Source: Pseudoalteromonas amylolytica
Lineage (GTDB): Bacteria; Pseudomonadota; Gammaproteobacteria; Enterobacterales; Alteromonadaceae
Direction of reading: 5' to 3'
Assembly: GCF_001854605.1 (NCBI RefSeq)
Contig: NZ_MKJU01000025.1
Coordinates: forward strand, 186,378-250,377
Length of the DNA stretch: 64,000 nucleotides
Below the pieces are notes generated by a model. That model ran no database searches. It was not told the origin of the DNA and saw only the letters and a list, made by a program, of their open reading frames with translations. The translations under genes and the position numbers were made by a program. Below, piece after piece: positions 35,348-44,043 of this stretch. Every line of letters begins with the position of its first letter. Within the stretch, counting starts at the first letter, position 1.

Positions 35348-37312
35348 ATGATCCCAGAGATAGGTTATTTTGCATTAGTGCTAGCTATGGCGCTGAGTTT
35401 GCTGCTGTGCATTTTCCCATTGTGGGGCGCGCATACCGGCAATTTGAGGTTAATGCGTGCAGCCCCTTCTTTGGCGGTTGGTCAATGTGTGTTCGTGTTA
35501 TTTTCTTTCGCGATTCTAATTTATATCACGCTTGCCGATGACTTTACGGTTGCGTACGTAGCGCACCATTCGAGTAGCACTTTGCCATGGTATTACAAAG
35601 TGACTTCAACTTGGGGAGGGCATGAAGGTGCTATCTTGTTGTGGTTGGTGATGCAGTCATCGTGGACCGCACTAGTTGCGCTGATGTCTAAGTCAATACC
35701 TTGGGTGTTACGTGCTAGGGTGCTGGGAGTGTTAGGCTTTTTAGGTGTGGGCTTTATGCTTTACACTTTGTGGATGTCGAGTCCATTTGAACGTCTACTA
35801 CCTTACTATCCAGTTGAAGGTCGAGATCTCAACCCCCTATTGCAAGACCCTGGCATGATCATTCATCCACCACTGTTGTATATGGGGTATGTTGGTTTAT
35901 CGGTGTCTTTTTCATTCGCCATAGCAGCCTTATTAACAGGTAAGTTAGATAATACTTGGGCGAAGTGGTCAAGACCGTGGACCATGGTGGCGTGGGGCTT
36001 TCTGACCTTGGGTATTACAATCGGCAGTTGGTGGGCGTACTCAGAGCTTGGTTGGGGAGGCTGGTGGTTTTGGGACCCAGTAGAAAATGCTTCATTGATG
36101 CCTTGGCTGGTTGCAACGGCCTTACTACACTCGTTGGCCGTAACAGAAAAGCGCGGTGTATTTAAATCTTGGACTGTACTACTGGCCATCACAGCGTTTA
36201 GTTTGTGTCTGCTAGGTACCTTCATCGTACGCTCTGGCATTATCGTTTCCGTACATGCTTTTGCGACAGACCCAGATCGCGGGCTGTATATCTTACTATT
36301 CTTAGCCGTGGTTGTTGGCGGCAGCTTGGCGTTGTATGCCGCGCGAGTGTCACAGGTTAGAAGTGAGGGGCGGTATCAGTTCTTTTCTCGAGAAGTGGCG
36401 TTGTGGGTAAACAATATATTCTTAGTGGTAGCGACCTTAGTTGTATTTTTAGGCACGCTGCTACCTATGATCCACAAAGAGCTTGGCCTGGGTTCTATTT
36501 CAATCGGTGTGCCATTTTTCAACCAAATGTTTTCGATATTAATTGTGCCTTTTGCGTTATTGTTAGGTATCGCGCCGATGCTACGCTGGAAACAAAATAA
36601 GTTACCGCCATTAGCGAAAAAATGGTTAGTTATTTTAATGGCGACAATCACCATTACCGCGGCTTGGTTATTCGGCAGTTTTGAAACAGTGGCACCTTTG
36701 ACATTTGTTGCCAGTGCGCTGGCTGTGTGGATTATGTTATCGACGGCAGTAGACTTTGCACAAAAAGTATCAACCCAGCAGCGTCTATCTGAGGGGCTAA
36801 AGCGACTAGGACTTAGCTATTGGGCAATGGTCTTGGGGCATGTTGGTATTGCCTTTGTTATTGCGGGGGTCACGATTACGTCAGCGTATTCAGTTGAACG
36901 TTCTGTACGCATGCAGCCCGGTGATACAGCGTCTTTGAACGAATATGAATATCGTTTTGAAGGCGTAAAAGAAATTGTTGGGCCTAATTATACTGGGCAC
37001 GCCGGTGTGGTAACGGTATTAAAGAATAATGAAAAAGTGACTGAGTTGCATGCTGAAAAGCGTTTATACAACATCGGTATGCAGTTTATGACAGAAGCCG
37101 CGGTAGATGACGGGTTCTTTAGAGACTTATATCTGGCACTTGGAGAGCAACTCGGTGGTGGAGCATGGTCACTACGTATATACCATAAGCCATACGTACG
37201 TTGGATGTGGCTCGGAGGATTACTCATAGCCTTTGCTGGGTTTATCGTATTGGCTGACAAGCGCTATAGAAAAAGTCCTTCTAAGGGTAATCAACAGGAG
37301 GCAACATCATGA
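35348..37312 (+). CDS. ccmF: Cytochrome c haem lyase subunit CcmF
   Basis: Large polytopic protein of the haem ligation complex. 654 residues, about 15 helices. WWD signature WGGWWFWDPVENASLMPWL, preceded by haem ligand regions (TSTWGGHEGAILLW, IHPPLLYMGYVG). Overlaps the ccmG start by four bases. Confidence 0.96.
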   Translation: MIPEIGYFALVLAMALSLLLCIFPLWGAHTGNLRLMRAAPSLAVGQCVFVLFSFAILIYITLADDFTVAYVAHHSSSTLPWYYKVTSTWGGHEGAILLWLVMQSSWTALVALMSKSIPWVLRARVLGVLGFLGVGFMLYTLWMSSPFERLLPYYPVEGRDLNPLLQDPGMIIHPPLLYMGYVGLSVSFSFAIAALLTGKLDNTWAKWSRPWTMVAWGFLTLGITIGSWWAYSELGWGGWWFWDPVENASLMPWLVATALLHSLAVTEKRGVFKSWTVLLAITAFSLCLLGTFIVRSGIIVSVHAFATDPDRGLYILLFLAVVVGGSLALYAARVSQVRSEGRYQFFSREVALWVNNIFLVVATLVVFLGTLLPMIHKELGLGSISIGVPFFNQMFSILIVPFALLLGIAPMLRWKQNKLPPLAKKWLVILMATITITAAWLFGSFETVAPLTFVASALAVWIMLSTAVDFAQKVSTQQRLSEGLKRLGLSYWAMVLGHVGIAFVIAGVTITSAYSVERSVRMQPGDTASLNEYEYRFEGVKEIVGPNYTGHAGVVTVLKNNEKVTELHAEKRLYNIGMQFMTEAAVDDGFFRDLYLALGEQLGGGAWSLRIYHKPYVRWMWLGGLLIAFAGFIVLADKRYRKSPSKGNQQEATS

Positions 37313-37881
37313 ACCGCAAGTTACTAGGGTTAATCCCGTTTCTTATTTTTATCCTGTTGTGTGTATTTTTATACCAAGGGTTATTCGGTAATCCAAGGGA
37401 GCTTCAAACAGGGCGACTTGGACAACAAATGCCGAGCTTTACCCTGCCTGATTTGATGAGTGATTCCAAGCAATGGCAAGAGAGTGACCTGTTGGGAGAA
37501 GTCTATTTACTCAACGTTTGGGGTACTTGGTGTCCGACTTGTGTAGCGGAGCTGAGCTATTTAACCGAGTTGCGAGAGCAAGGAGTTAGGATAATCGGCT
37601 TGTACTATGAGCAAGGCTACGATCCTGACTTTGGTGACCAATTTGATATCAACAAATTACGTGCCGAAGTAAACGCGATGCTTGCCAGAACAGGCAATCC
37701 TTACCAATTTAATATTCTCGATTTGAAGCGCACGTTGGCGCTGGATTTAGGCGTCTCTGGTGCCCCTGAAACATTCTTAGTTGATAAGCAAGGTAAAATC
37801 TTGCTTCATCATACAGGTGATATAAACCAGCGTGTATGGCGTGCTAAATTTGCACCTAAGCTGATGGAGTTGACGCAATGA
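37309..37881 (+). CDS. ccmG: Thiol:disulfide interchange protein CcmG (DsbE)
   Basis: Membrane-anchored periplasmic thioredoxin-like protein that reduces apocytochrome c or CcmH. 190 residues, N-terminal anchor (about 5-24), active site Cys75-Pro-Thr-Cys78 in WGTWCPTCVAEL, and the cis-Pro region VSGAPETFLVD. Overlaps ccmF and ccmH by four bases each. Confidence 0.95.
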   Translation: MNRKLLGLIPFLIFILLCVFLYQGLFGNPRELQTGRLGQQMPSFTLPDLMSDSKQWQESDLLGEVYLLNVWGTWCPTCVAELSYLTELREQGVRIIGLYYEQGYDPDFGDQFDINKLRAEVNAMLARTGNPYQFNILDLKRTLALDLGVSGAPETFLVDKQGKILLHHTGDINQRVWRAKFAPKLMELTQ

Positions 37882-38333
37882 GACTCATGATTGTTATTTT
37901 TCTAATGGTATGTGGCTCGGCTTTTGCGACAGAGGATAGATATGAATTTGCCAATGCAGAGCGTGAGAATACTTTTCGTGAGCTCACTCACGAGTTGCGT
38001 TGTCCTAAATGTCAAAATCAAAATATCGCCGATTCAGATGCTGTGGTGGCAAAAGATCTTAGGGATAAAGTCCTTAGCTTAGTGAACGAAGGTAAGAGTA
38101 AGGATGAGGTGATTGATTACATGATAGACCGTTATGGCTATTTTGTTCATTACCAGCCACCTGTTACACCTGCCACTATCATATTATGGGTACTGCCTAT
38201 ATTTATTGTTGTTGTGGGCTTTGGGTTTATTGTTTTTAGGCAGAAAAAGGCCTCAAGTAAGCAGACTTGGAGCGAGCAAGATGAGCAACTGTTGAACAAA
38301 CTTATTAAGCAATATCAGCGTAGGGAGCAGTAG
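37878..38333 (+). CDS. ccmH: Cytochrome c maturation protein CcmH
   Basis: Thiol-reducing component of the haem lyase complex. 151 residues: signal peptide (1-18), the redox pair Cys42-Pro-Lys-Cys45 in LRCPKCQNQNIADSDA, and a C-terminal membrane helix. Length shows the short CcmH type, with the TPR part encoded separately by ccmI. Confidence 0.95.
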   Translation: MRLMIVIFLMVCGSAFATEDRYEFANAERENTFRELTHELRCPKCQNQNIADSDAVVAKDLRDKVLSLVNEGKSKDEVIDYMIDRYGYFVHYQPPVTPATIILWVLPIFIVVVGFGFIVFRQKKASSKQTWSEQDEQLLNKLIKQYQRREQ

Positions 38334-38335
38334 CA

Positions 38336-39598
38336 GTGGACGGAATTATGCAGATGTGGGTGATGTTCGCATTGCTTACTTTATTAGCAGTACTGTTTGT
38401 GGTTGTGCCATTCATTCGTCGAGAAAAAGTGCTGACGGTGGACAACCAAGCCAATGCCGAACGAGTTGATATCTACTACCAACGCCTTGATGAGTTAAAT
38501 GCTGAGCTGAGCAATCAACGCATCGAACAACAGGCTTATCAGGAGTCGGTACTGGAGCTTAAGCGCAGATTACTCAATGAGCTCTCGCCTGAACAGCAGC
38601 TCAGTAGCCGTGGCAACAATCGTATCTTTGCCCTAACGGGGTTGTTGTTCACCCTCGCGGTCAGCGGTGTTTTTTATCACTTTACGGGAAGTCAGCAGCA
38701 GATAGCCAATTGGTACGATGCTATTGAAAAGCTGCCAGAATACGGTGAAAGAGCGGTATTGCAACAAGGGCAAAGATTAACAGCAAACGAATTACAGGCT
38801 TTTGCGCTCGGCTTACGTACTAAATTAGCCGACAGCGGCGATGATGCAGTAGCGTGGATGCTATTGGGTCGTGTAGCAATGTCGCTAAATGACTATGAGA
38901 TGGCCAAACAGGCATTCGACAAAGCGCTGAAAATGGAACCAAACAATAGCAATATTTTGATCAATTACAGTCAAGTATTGTTGATTGAGGGGGCGGAGTC
39001 CGGTATGAACCGCGCAGCACGATTGCTGGCCAAAGTGTTAAGAAGTGAGCCAACTAATATTGATGCAATTTCTTTACTCGCACTTATTGCATACGAAAAG
39101 CAAGATTGGCATGAAGCCAAAACAGCTTTTGAAGTATTACTGGCAAGTATGAACAGCGAAGACCCACGATATGCAATGATAGAGCAACGTATTGTTGAAA
39201 TAGAACAGAAACTTGCCCCTCAAACCGAGTCTACAGCCGCGGCATTACAAATTGAAGTTACGCTCAGTCCTAACCTGACTGAGCAACTTCCCAGTCAGGG
39301 TACATTGTTCGTGTTTGCTAAAGCCGCTGATGGCCCAGCTATGCCGCTGGCGGTTGCTAAGCTTACAAATTTTAACTTGCCTTTACGTGTCACACTAGAT
39401 GATAGTATGGCGATGATGCCAAGCCTCAAGCTGTCGAGCTATCAAAACGTCATTATCACGGCTCGCATTTCAACTGATGAAAGTGTTATGGCACAAGCTG
39501 GCGAGTTGGAAGGACAAAGTGAAATTATAGCGTTGAGCGAAGCGCTTGAGGTGATCCCAGTTGAGATTAATCGGATTATATCAAACACAGGAAATTAA
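38336..39598 (+). CDS. ccmI: Cytochrome c maturation TPR protein CcmI
   Basis: Apocytochrome chaperone of the haem lyase complex. 420 residues: two N-terminal membrane helices (about 7-24 and 98-118), a TPR segment (MLLGRVAMSLNDYEMAKQAF, then ALKMEPNNSNILINYSQVL-type repeats) and a C-terminal beta-rich domain. GTG start two bases after ccmH. Last of the ccm set. Confidence 0.92.
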   Translation: MDGIMQMWVMFALLTLLAVLFVVVPFIRREKVLTVDNQANAERVDIYYQRLDELNAELSNQRIEQQAYQESVLELKRRLLNELSPEQQLSSRGNNRIFALTGLLFTLAVSGVFYHFTGSQQQIANWYDAIEKLPEYGERAVLQQGQRLTANELQAFALGLRTKLADSGDDAVAWMLLGRVAMSLNDYEMAKQAFDKALKMEPNNSNILINYSQVLLIEGAESGMNRAARLLAKVLRSEPTNIDAISLLALIAYEKQDWHEAKTAFEVLLASMNSEDPRYAMIEQRIVEIEQKLAPQTESTAAALQIEVTLSPNLTEQLPSQGTLFVFAKAADGPAMPLAVAKLTNFNLPLRVTLDDSMAMMPSLKLSSYQNVIITARISTDESVMAQAGELEGQSEIIALSEALEVIPVEINRIISNTGN

Positions 39599-40330
39599 AT
39601 GTTTAAGCCTTTTTTAGCTGTTCTGGCAGCTGTTGTGATTTCAGGATGTAGTACTATTCCTGAAGAAAAACAGGACGAGCGTGACCCACTTCAGTCATTA
39701 AATCGCCCAGTTTATGATTTTAATATGGATGTTTTAGACAAATATATTTTACGCCCAGTAACGGTTGGCTATGTTGCTGCTACACCGCAGCCGGTACGCA
39801 ATAGTATTGTTAATTTTACGACTAATTTGCTTACCCCAACCGATGCAATTAATGCTGGTTTACAGGGTAAGCCTAGCAGCATGGGAGTGAATGCTGCACG
39901 CTTTTTGGTGAACTCTACCGTAGGGATTTTTGGCTTATTTGATGTCGCCAGTAGTCTAGGCCTTAAACATCATGATGAAGATTTTGGGCAAACTTTAGGT
40001 GTTTGGGGAATGGGTGATGGTGCTTACATCATGCTGCCCGTTATGGGCCCTACAACAGCCAGAAATTTGGCAGGTGATGTTGTTGACAATTATGTGATGC
40101 CAGAGATAGCACTGAGCACGCCGGAAACTATCGCCGTGTTCACACTTAGAGCCATTGAAGCAAGAGCATCGTTGATGGCGCAAGAAAAGTTGTTGGAAGA
40201 ATCACTCGACCCGTACATCTTTATGAAAGATATATATTTCCAGCGCCAATTGTATGAGCTATACGATGGTAATCCTCCGATTAAGGAAGAGCCAACAGAT
40301 TTCGATGAAGATTTTTTAGAGAATTTGTAA
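39599..40330 (+). CDS. mlaA: Phospholipid-recycling lipoprotein MlaA (VacJ)
   Basis: Outer-membrane lipoprotein of the Mla system that removes phospholipids from the outer leaflet. 243 residues. Lipobox VISGC near residue 17. Family motifs RDPLQSLNRPVYDFN and EDFGQTLGVWGMGDGAYIML are present. It starts at the last base of the ccmI stop region, so it is probably co-transcribed with ccm, but the function is separate. A hairpin follows. Confidence 0.93.
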   Translation: MFKPFLAVLAAVVISGCSTIPEEKQDERDPLQSLNRPVYDFNMDVLDKYILRPVTVGYVAATPQPVRNSIVNFTTNLLTPTDAINAGLQGKPSSMGVNAARFLVNSTVGIFGLFDVASSLGLKHHDEDFGQTLGVWGMGDGAYIMLPVMGPTTARNLAGDVVDNYVMPEIALSTPETIAVFTLRAIEARASLMAQEKLLEESLDPYIFMKDIYFQRQLYELYDGNPPIKEEPTDFDEDFLENL

Positions 40331-40344
40331 TACGAAGAAAGAAG

Positions 40345-40395
40345 ATAGGCTGGCGACGGGCATTGCCAGCCTATAGTGGGGAGAGTAGGCTCCCC
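40345..40395. terminator. Two hairpins between mlaA and the convergent small gene
   Basis: Stem 1 is ATAGGCTGGC (40345-40354) / GCCAGCCTAT (40365-40374), perfect ten pairs. Stem 2 is GGGGAG (40378-40383) / CTCCCC (40390-40395). No clean T-run follows on either strand. They probably end both convergent transcripts or protect their 3' ends. Confidence 0.5.
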
Positions 40396-40405
40396 CTAAT
40401 CAGTT

Positions 40406-40693
40406 CTAGTGAAAAGCACCATTGCTTTTGCGATAAAATCCTAAGTCATTAAGCTTTTCGATCAACACTGCTGGATCATCGATACGTGATGGTGTGTCTT
40501 CATCTCGCAAAAAGTGGTCATTCGGTACATTGTGTAAATCAAGCATCTTGTTAAATAGTACATTGCGAATTGCTAACGCTGTCATCCCATTGTCTTGGAT
40601 TTCATCAAGTCGATTTTGCAGCTCGGAAAATGGCCCAGCTTTTACGTCATCAACGACAGCAGCAAAGTGATTTACCTGTTTAGTTTTAAGCAT
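40406..40693 (-). CDS. Small conserved-type protein of unknown function
   Basis: 95 residues, family not recognised. No signal peptide or membrane helix; mixed helix prediction with many Asp, Glu and Asn. Notable stretches are FAAVVDDVKAGPFSELQNRL and DDPAVLIEKLNDLGFYRKSNG. Start 40693 (MLKTKQ) is chosen because AGAAGG lies just upstream. A longer in-frame start at 40720 lacks such a site. It stands alone, with hairpins downstream. Confidence 0.65.
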   Translation of the reverse strand: MLKTKQVNHFAAVVDDVKAGPFSELQNRLDEIQDNGMTALAIRNVLFNKMLDLHNVPNDHFLRDEDTPSRIDDPAVLIEKLNDLGFYRKSNGAFH

Positions 40694-40925
40694 ATTGGCC
40701 TTCTCCCAAAAAACATCCAATTGTTATGTTAGTCACGCACATCATATTTTTTGTGTTAAAAATAGATACTTACGTCCTCTTTGTTGAAAACAGTGTACTC
40801 TGTTTTTAGGGTAGATTACTAACTTCGATGTAAAGCTTTGTAAATCGAATAATGTACGATTTGAAATGATCTAACAGCGCGTGGTAGACATCTAGAAGTA
40901 AGGTATTGATGAGTAAATAAAAATA

Positions 40926-40955
40926 GTTCTCAGTACCTTTTGTGGTACTGAGAAC
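40926..40955 (-). terminator. Terminator of the Kef-type antiporter gene
   Basis: Perfect 12-base stem GTTCTCAGTACC (40926-40937) / GGTACTGAGAAC (40944-40955) with six-base loop. On the minus strand it is followed by TATTTTTATTT. It begins 12 bases past the antiporter stop. Confidence 0.8.
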
Positions 40956-40966
40956 ATAATAATGTA

Positions 40967-42538
40967 TTAGGAAAATAAATTTTGTTTTACGTGTTCTGCA
41001 AAGCCACTACCGGCCTCAAGATAGAAGTTATAGGTTGAGTTGACCCCCATTTCTTCAAGCTCTTTTTGTTGATCAGGGTAGTTGGCGATGGCGGTTACTT
41101 GGCCTTTAAAGCCAGAGGCTTTTAGTTGCTCCAATGCATAAATGTTCTGCATATGCTTTGGCATTGCTAACATGACCATATCAACTTGAGAGTGATTTAC
41201 ACGTTGCCAAAAATCAGGGTCTGTTGCATCAGCAAGCAACACTCTGCGTCCTCTTTGCACGTGTTTATCAACTACTTCGGGCTTTATATCGATACCTGCA
41301 ATTGAACCGGGGTGGGTGGCTTCTATGGTTTCGTAGGCACCCGTACCAATTCTGCCCATACCAAAGATAACAATGCGTGTGTCTGCTAGATTCACGGGGA
41401 GCTCTTCTTCAAGACGCTTACTGCTTTCGAACTTCAATAAAAAGGGCTCTAATCTGACATAGAATCCATTAGCGCGCTTATTAAGCGGTGAGGCAATCAC
41501 AAAAGTGATTGACACGGCTATTGCAACGACGGCTAACCAGTCTGGTGCTATCGCCCCTGAGCTGGCGGCAACCGCGCAGACGATGAGTCCAAATTCGCTA
41601 TAATTTGCAAGTGTAAAGGCACTGAGTAATGATGTACGAGCACGCAATTTGAAAATATTGGTAAGGACATAATACAGGCATACTTTGACGGGTAAGACTA
41701 GCGTTAACAAACAGGCGATGAGCAAAGCATCAAAGCTCATGTTGGCATTGAGACCAATATTAAGGAAGAAACCTACCAGTAAAACATCTTTCAAGTTCAT
41801 TAAAGATTTTGATAACTCACCAGCCTTCTTGTGAGGTGCGAACAGCATACCAATGATTAAAGCGCCAAGATCTCCTTTTAAGCCGGCAAATTCAAAAGCA
41901 TGATAACCAATAACCAGTGCGAAGAAAAAGCCGAATAATGGCAGTAGTTCACCGTGTTTAGAGCGGTTTAAAACCCAGAACATAATCGGTCTAAATACAG
42001 GTAGACAAACTAGTAGCACCAACGCCCACACATTTGGTGCTTTTCCTGTACTAATCGCCAAAAATACCACGGCAAAGATATCTTGCATAACCAAGATACC
42101 GATGGAGATTTTACCGTGTAGACTTGCCATTTCCCCGCGCTCTTCAAGTACTTTAACTGCGAAAACTGTGCTGGAAAAACTAAAGGCAAAGCCAACTAAC
42201 AGGGCTGTCGAAACCGTTAAATCGGTAAACAGTGGTAGGCTCATTGCGCCGAGCAGTAATAACAGGCTGGCAAAAAATGCACTGCTTATTACGATATGTA
42301 GAGTTGCGGGTGCCCAAACCTGTGCTTTGACAAGATTACCAATTTTGAGCTTTAAGCCAATACTGAACAACAACAAAGTTACGCCCAAATCTGCAAGTTG
42401 AGTGAGTAACTCAGTACTACGATATCCCATTAGGTTTAAAATAAACCCAGCCATTAAGAAACCAATTAGCGGCGGCAACTTTAATTGATATACCGAAAAG
42501 CCACAGGCGAACGCTGCGGCAAAAAACAAAAGTTCCAT
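40967..42538 (-). CDS. Kef-type monovalent cation:proton antiporter (CPA2) with TrkA-N domain
   Basis: 523 residues: 12-13 hydrophobic segments (Na/H exchanger domain, about 1-370), then a cytoplasmic Rossmann domain (IVIFGMGRIGTGAYETIE, followed by a partner Asp in AGIDIKPEV) that would bind nucleotide. It lacks the glutathione-regulated KefF partner nearby. Likely exports K+ or Na+ in exchange for protons; the ion cannot be told from sequence. Resembles YbaL/RosB-type proteins more than KefB/KefC. Single-gene unit with its own terminator. Confidence 0.85.
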   Translation of the reverse strand: MELLFFAAAFACGFSVYQLKLPPLIGFLMAGFILNLMGYRSTELLTQLADLGVTLLLFSIGLKLKIGNLVKAQVWAPATLHIVISSAFFASLLLLLGAMSLPLFTDLTVSTALLVGFAFSFSSTVFAVKVLEERGEMASLHGKISIGILVMQDIFAVVFLAISTGKAPNVWALVLLVCLPVFRPIMFWVLNRSKHGELLPLFGFFFALVIGYHAFEFAGLKGDLGALIIGMLFAPHKKAGELSKSLMNLKDVLLVGFFLNIGLNANMSFDALLIACLLTLVLPVKVCLYYVLTNIFKLRARTSLLSAFTLANYSEFGLIVCAVAASSGAIAPDWLAVVAIAVSITFVIASPLNKRANGFYVRLEPFLLKFESSKRLEEELPVNLADTRIVIFGMGRIGTGAYETIEATHPGSIAGIDIKPEVVDKHVQRGRRVLLADATDPDFWQRVNHSQVDMVMLAMPKHMQNIYALEQLKASGFKGQVTAIANYPDQQKELEEMGVNSTYNFYLEAGSGFAEHVKQNLFS

Positions 42539-42641
42539 GGTGTGCCTATGTTAGTTCTATCTAACCACAGTGTACCAAAACTCTCTGATTTATAAATTGA
42601 AAAGTTCTTTTACAGGCGTATAACTCTGATATTTTTTTTGA

Positions 42642-42658
42642 ATATTCTTGAAGAATAT
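42642..42658. promoter_or_regulatory. 17-base perfect palindrome upstream of the Spo0M-like gene
   Basis: ATATTCTT-G-AAGAATAT, located 84 bases before the ATG at 42741 and about 20 bases upstream of the predicted -35. Possible operator; no known regulator matched. Confidence 0.4.
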
Positions 42659-42679
42659 ATAAGAACCCATAAATTTTCG

Positions 42680-42709
42680 CTGACAATGCGCTGTAAATGT
42701 GGTTAAGAT
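42680..42709 (+). promoter_or_regulatory. Predicted sigma-70 promoter of the Spo0M-like gene
   Basis: CTGACA (42680-42685), 18-base spacer, TAAGAT (42704-42709). The transcript would start near 42717, leaving a leader of about 24 bases with AGGAGAAG before the ATG. Confidence 0.45.
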
Positions 42710-42740
42710 GCGATAAGGGAACATTCTCACAGGAGAAGTA

Positions 42741-43484
42741 ATGTTTAAAAAGATCCTCGCATCTGTTGGTATAGGTGCGGCAAAAGTAGATACTGTATTA
42801 GAAACAGAGCATTTGCACCCTGGGCAAAAATTTCAAGCAAAAATTATCATTGAAGGTGGTGATATTAGTCAGGAAATAAATGGCTTAGAGATGGCATTGA
42901 TGACTAAAGTGAAAGTTGAAAATGATGATGGTCATTACTTCGAAAATCATGTGATTGAAAAGTGGAAGATAGGCGAGCGATTTGAAGTTGCCGCAAAAGA
43001 ACGTAAGACCATCCCATTTGAGGCTCGTTTACACTCAGAAACACCACTTACCGAGCTAAATGCTGGATACAACCATAGCCACGTATGGCTGGAAACAGGC
43101 CTTGATATAGACTTAGCACTCGATCCTACAGACCGAGATGCGCTCCATATATATCCAAATGATGCAATAAAAACCTGTATGCTAGCAATGGAAAAGCTCG
43201 GCTTTGGACTGGTTAAGGCCGACGTTGAAAAAGGGTATTTGCGTGCAAGTAACTTTCACACCGTTTCAGGTTGCTATCAGGAGCTAGAGTATCGCCCTCA
43301 TCGGCAATCTATGTTTGGAATTCAAGAAGTGGAATTGTCATTTGTCCCCGAAGCTCACAAGACTCACGTGCTGATTGAGCTTGATAGGGCGTTTCGCGGT
43401 GACGGATATGTTGATCTCACCATAGAGCATGATCACGTAAACCTGTCGCAGTTATGCGATCAATTAGAGCGCTTGTTCGCATAG
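42741..43484 (+). CDS. Spo0M family (arrestin-like) protein
   Basis: 247 residues. The N-terminal half has the Spo0M pattern: MFKKILASVGIGAAKVDTVL, LHPGQKFQAKIIIEGGDISQ, and EVAAKERKTIPFEARLHSETP-type beta strands. Spo0M is a phase-control protein in Bacillus sporulation, but homologues are common in non-sporulating marine bacteria, where their job is not settled. Cytoplasmic, no signal peptide. Strong ribosome binding site. Followed by a terminator. Confidence 0.85.
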   Translation: MFKKILASVGIGAAKVDTVLETEHLHPGQKFQAKIIIEGGDISQEINGLEMALMTKVKVENDDGHYFENHVIEKWKIGERFEVAAKERKTIPFEARLHSETPLTELNAGYNHSHVWLETGLDIDLALDPTDRDALHIYPNDAIKTCMLAMEKLGFGLVKADVEKGYLRASNFHTVSGCYQELEYRPHRQSMFGIQEVELSFVPEAHKTHVLIELDRAFRGDGYVDLTIEHDHVNLSQLCDQLERLFA

Positions 43485-43505
43485 CGGCAAGTGGGTATAA
43501 ACTTT

Positions 43506-43530
43506 AAAGCCCAGCATTGCTGGGCTTTTT
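43506..43530 (+). terminator. Intrinsic terminator of the Spo0M-like gene
   Basis: Stem AAAGCCCAGC (43506-43515) / GCTGGGCTTT (43519-43528), three-base loop, T-run to 43530. The next gene begins 20 bases later. Confidence 0.85.
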
Positions 43531-43550
43531 GTTATGTGGAGTGATATTTA

Positions 43551-44009
43551 ATGAATTGGCAGATAAGTACTTTTTCACAACTAGATACAGATACTTTGTT
43601 TAGTTTGCTTAAGGCTCGTGTTGATGTTTTTGTTGTTGAACAGCAGTGTGCCTACCCAGAGCTGGATGAGATTGATAGACAATCAGACACCTTTCATGTC
43701 ATGGCTTATGAGCAGGGGGAGTTGTGTGCCTACGCACGAGTGTACAGAAAATCAGCGAGTGAATGTGCAATCGGGCGGGTATTGGTGATGCCAAGCGCCC
43801 GAGGCAAAGGTCTCGCAGCGCCTTTGATGCAAACAGCAATTGAGGTGTGTGATACACATTTTAAAGGAAACGACGTGGTACTGAGTGCACAAACCTATTT
43901 GCTGAAATTTTATCAATCTACGGGGTTTGTGATTGAAGGTGAAGAATACCTAGAAGATGGTATCCCTCACCAAGATATGCGATTAACTCGAAGATTTAAA
44001 AGAGGTTAG
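43551..44009 (+). CDS. elaA: GNAT acetyltransferase, ElaA family
   Basis: 152 residues. ElaA pattern at the N-terminus (FSLLKARVDVFVVEQQCAYPELDE split as LLKARVDVFVVEQ and AYPELDEID). The acetyl-CoA loop is VLVMPSARGKGLAAPLM. Substrate unknown for this family. It lies just after the Spo0M terminator with no obvious promoter; the ATG follows GTGGAG. Convergent with the NSS symporter gene. Confidence 0.88.
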   Translation: MNWQISTFSQLDTDTLFSLLKARVDVFVVEQQCAYPELDEIDRQSDTFHVMAYEQGELCAYARVYRKSASECAIGRVLVMPSARGKGLAAPLMQTAIEVCDTHFKGNDVVLSAQTYLLKFYQSTGFVIEGEEYLEDGIPHQDMRLTRRFKRG

Positions 44010-44043
44010 CGCTGCGCTAATCTCATAGCCTGATTTTTCATAT

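Noticed and set aside
42642..42658. TTCTTGAAGAA core as a eukaryotic-type heat-shock element
   Set aside because: Such elements are not used in bacteria; similarity is chance. Retained as an unassigned palindrome.
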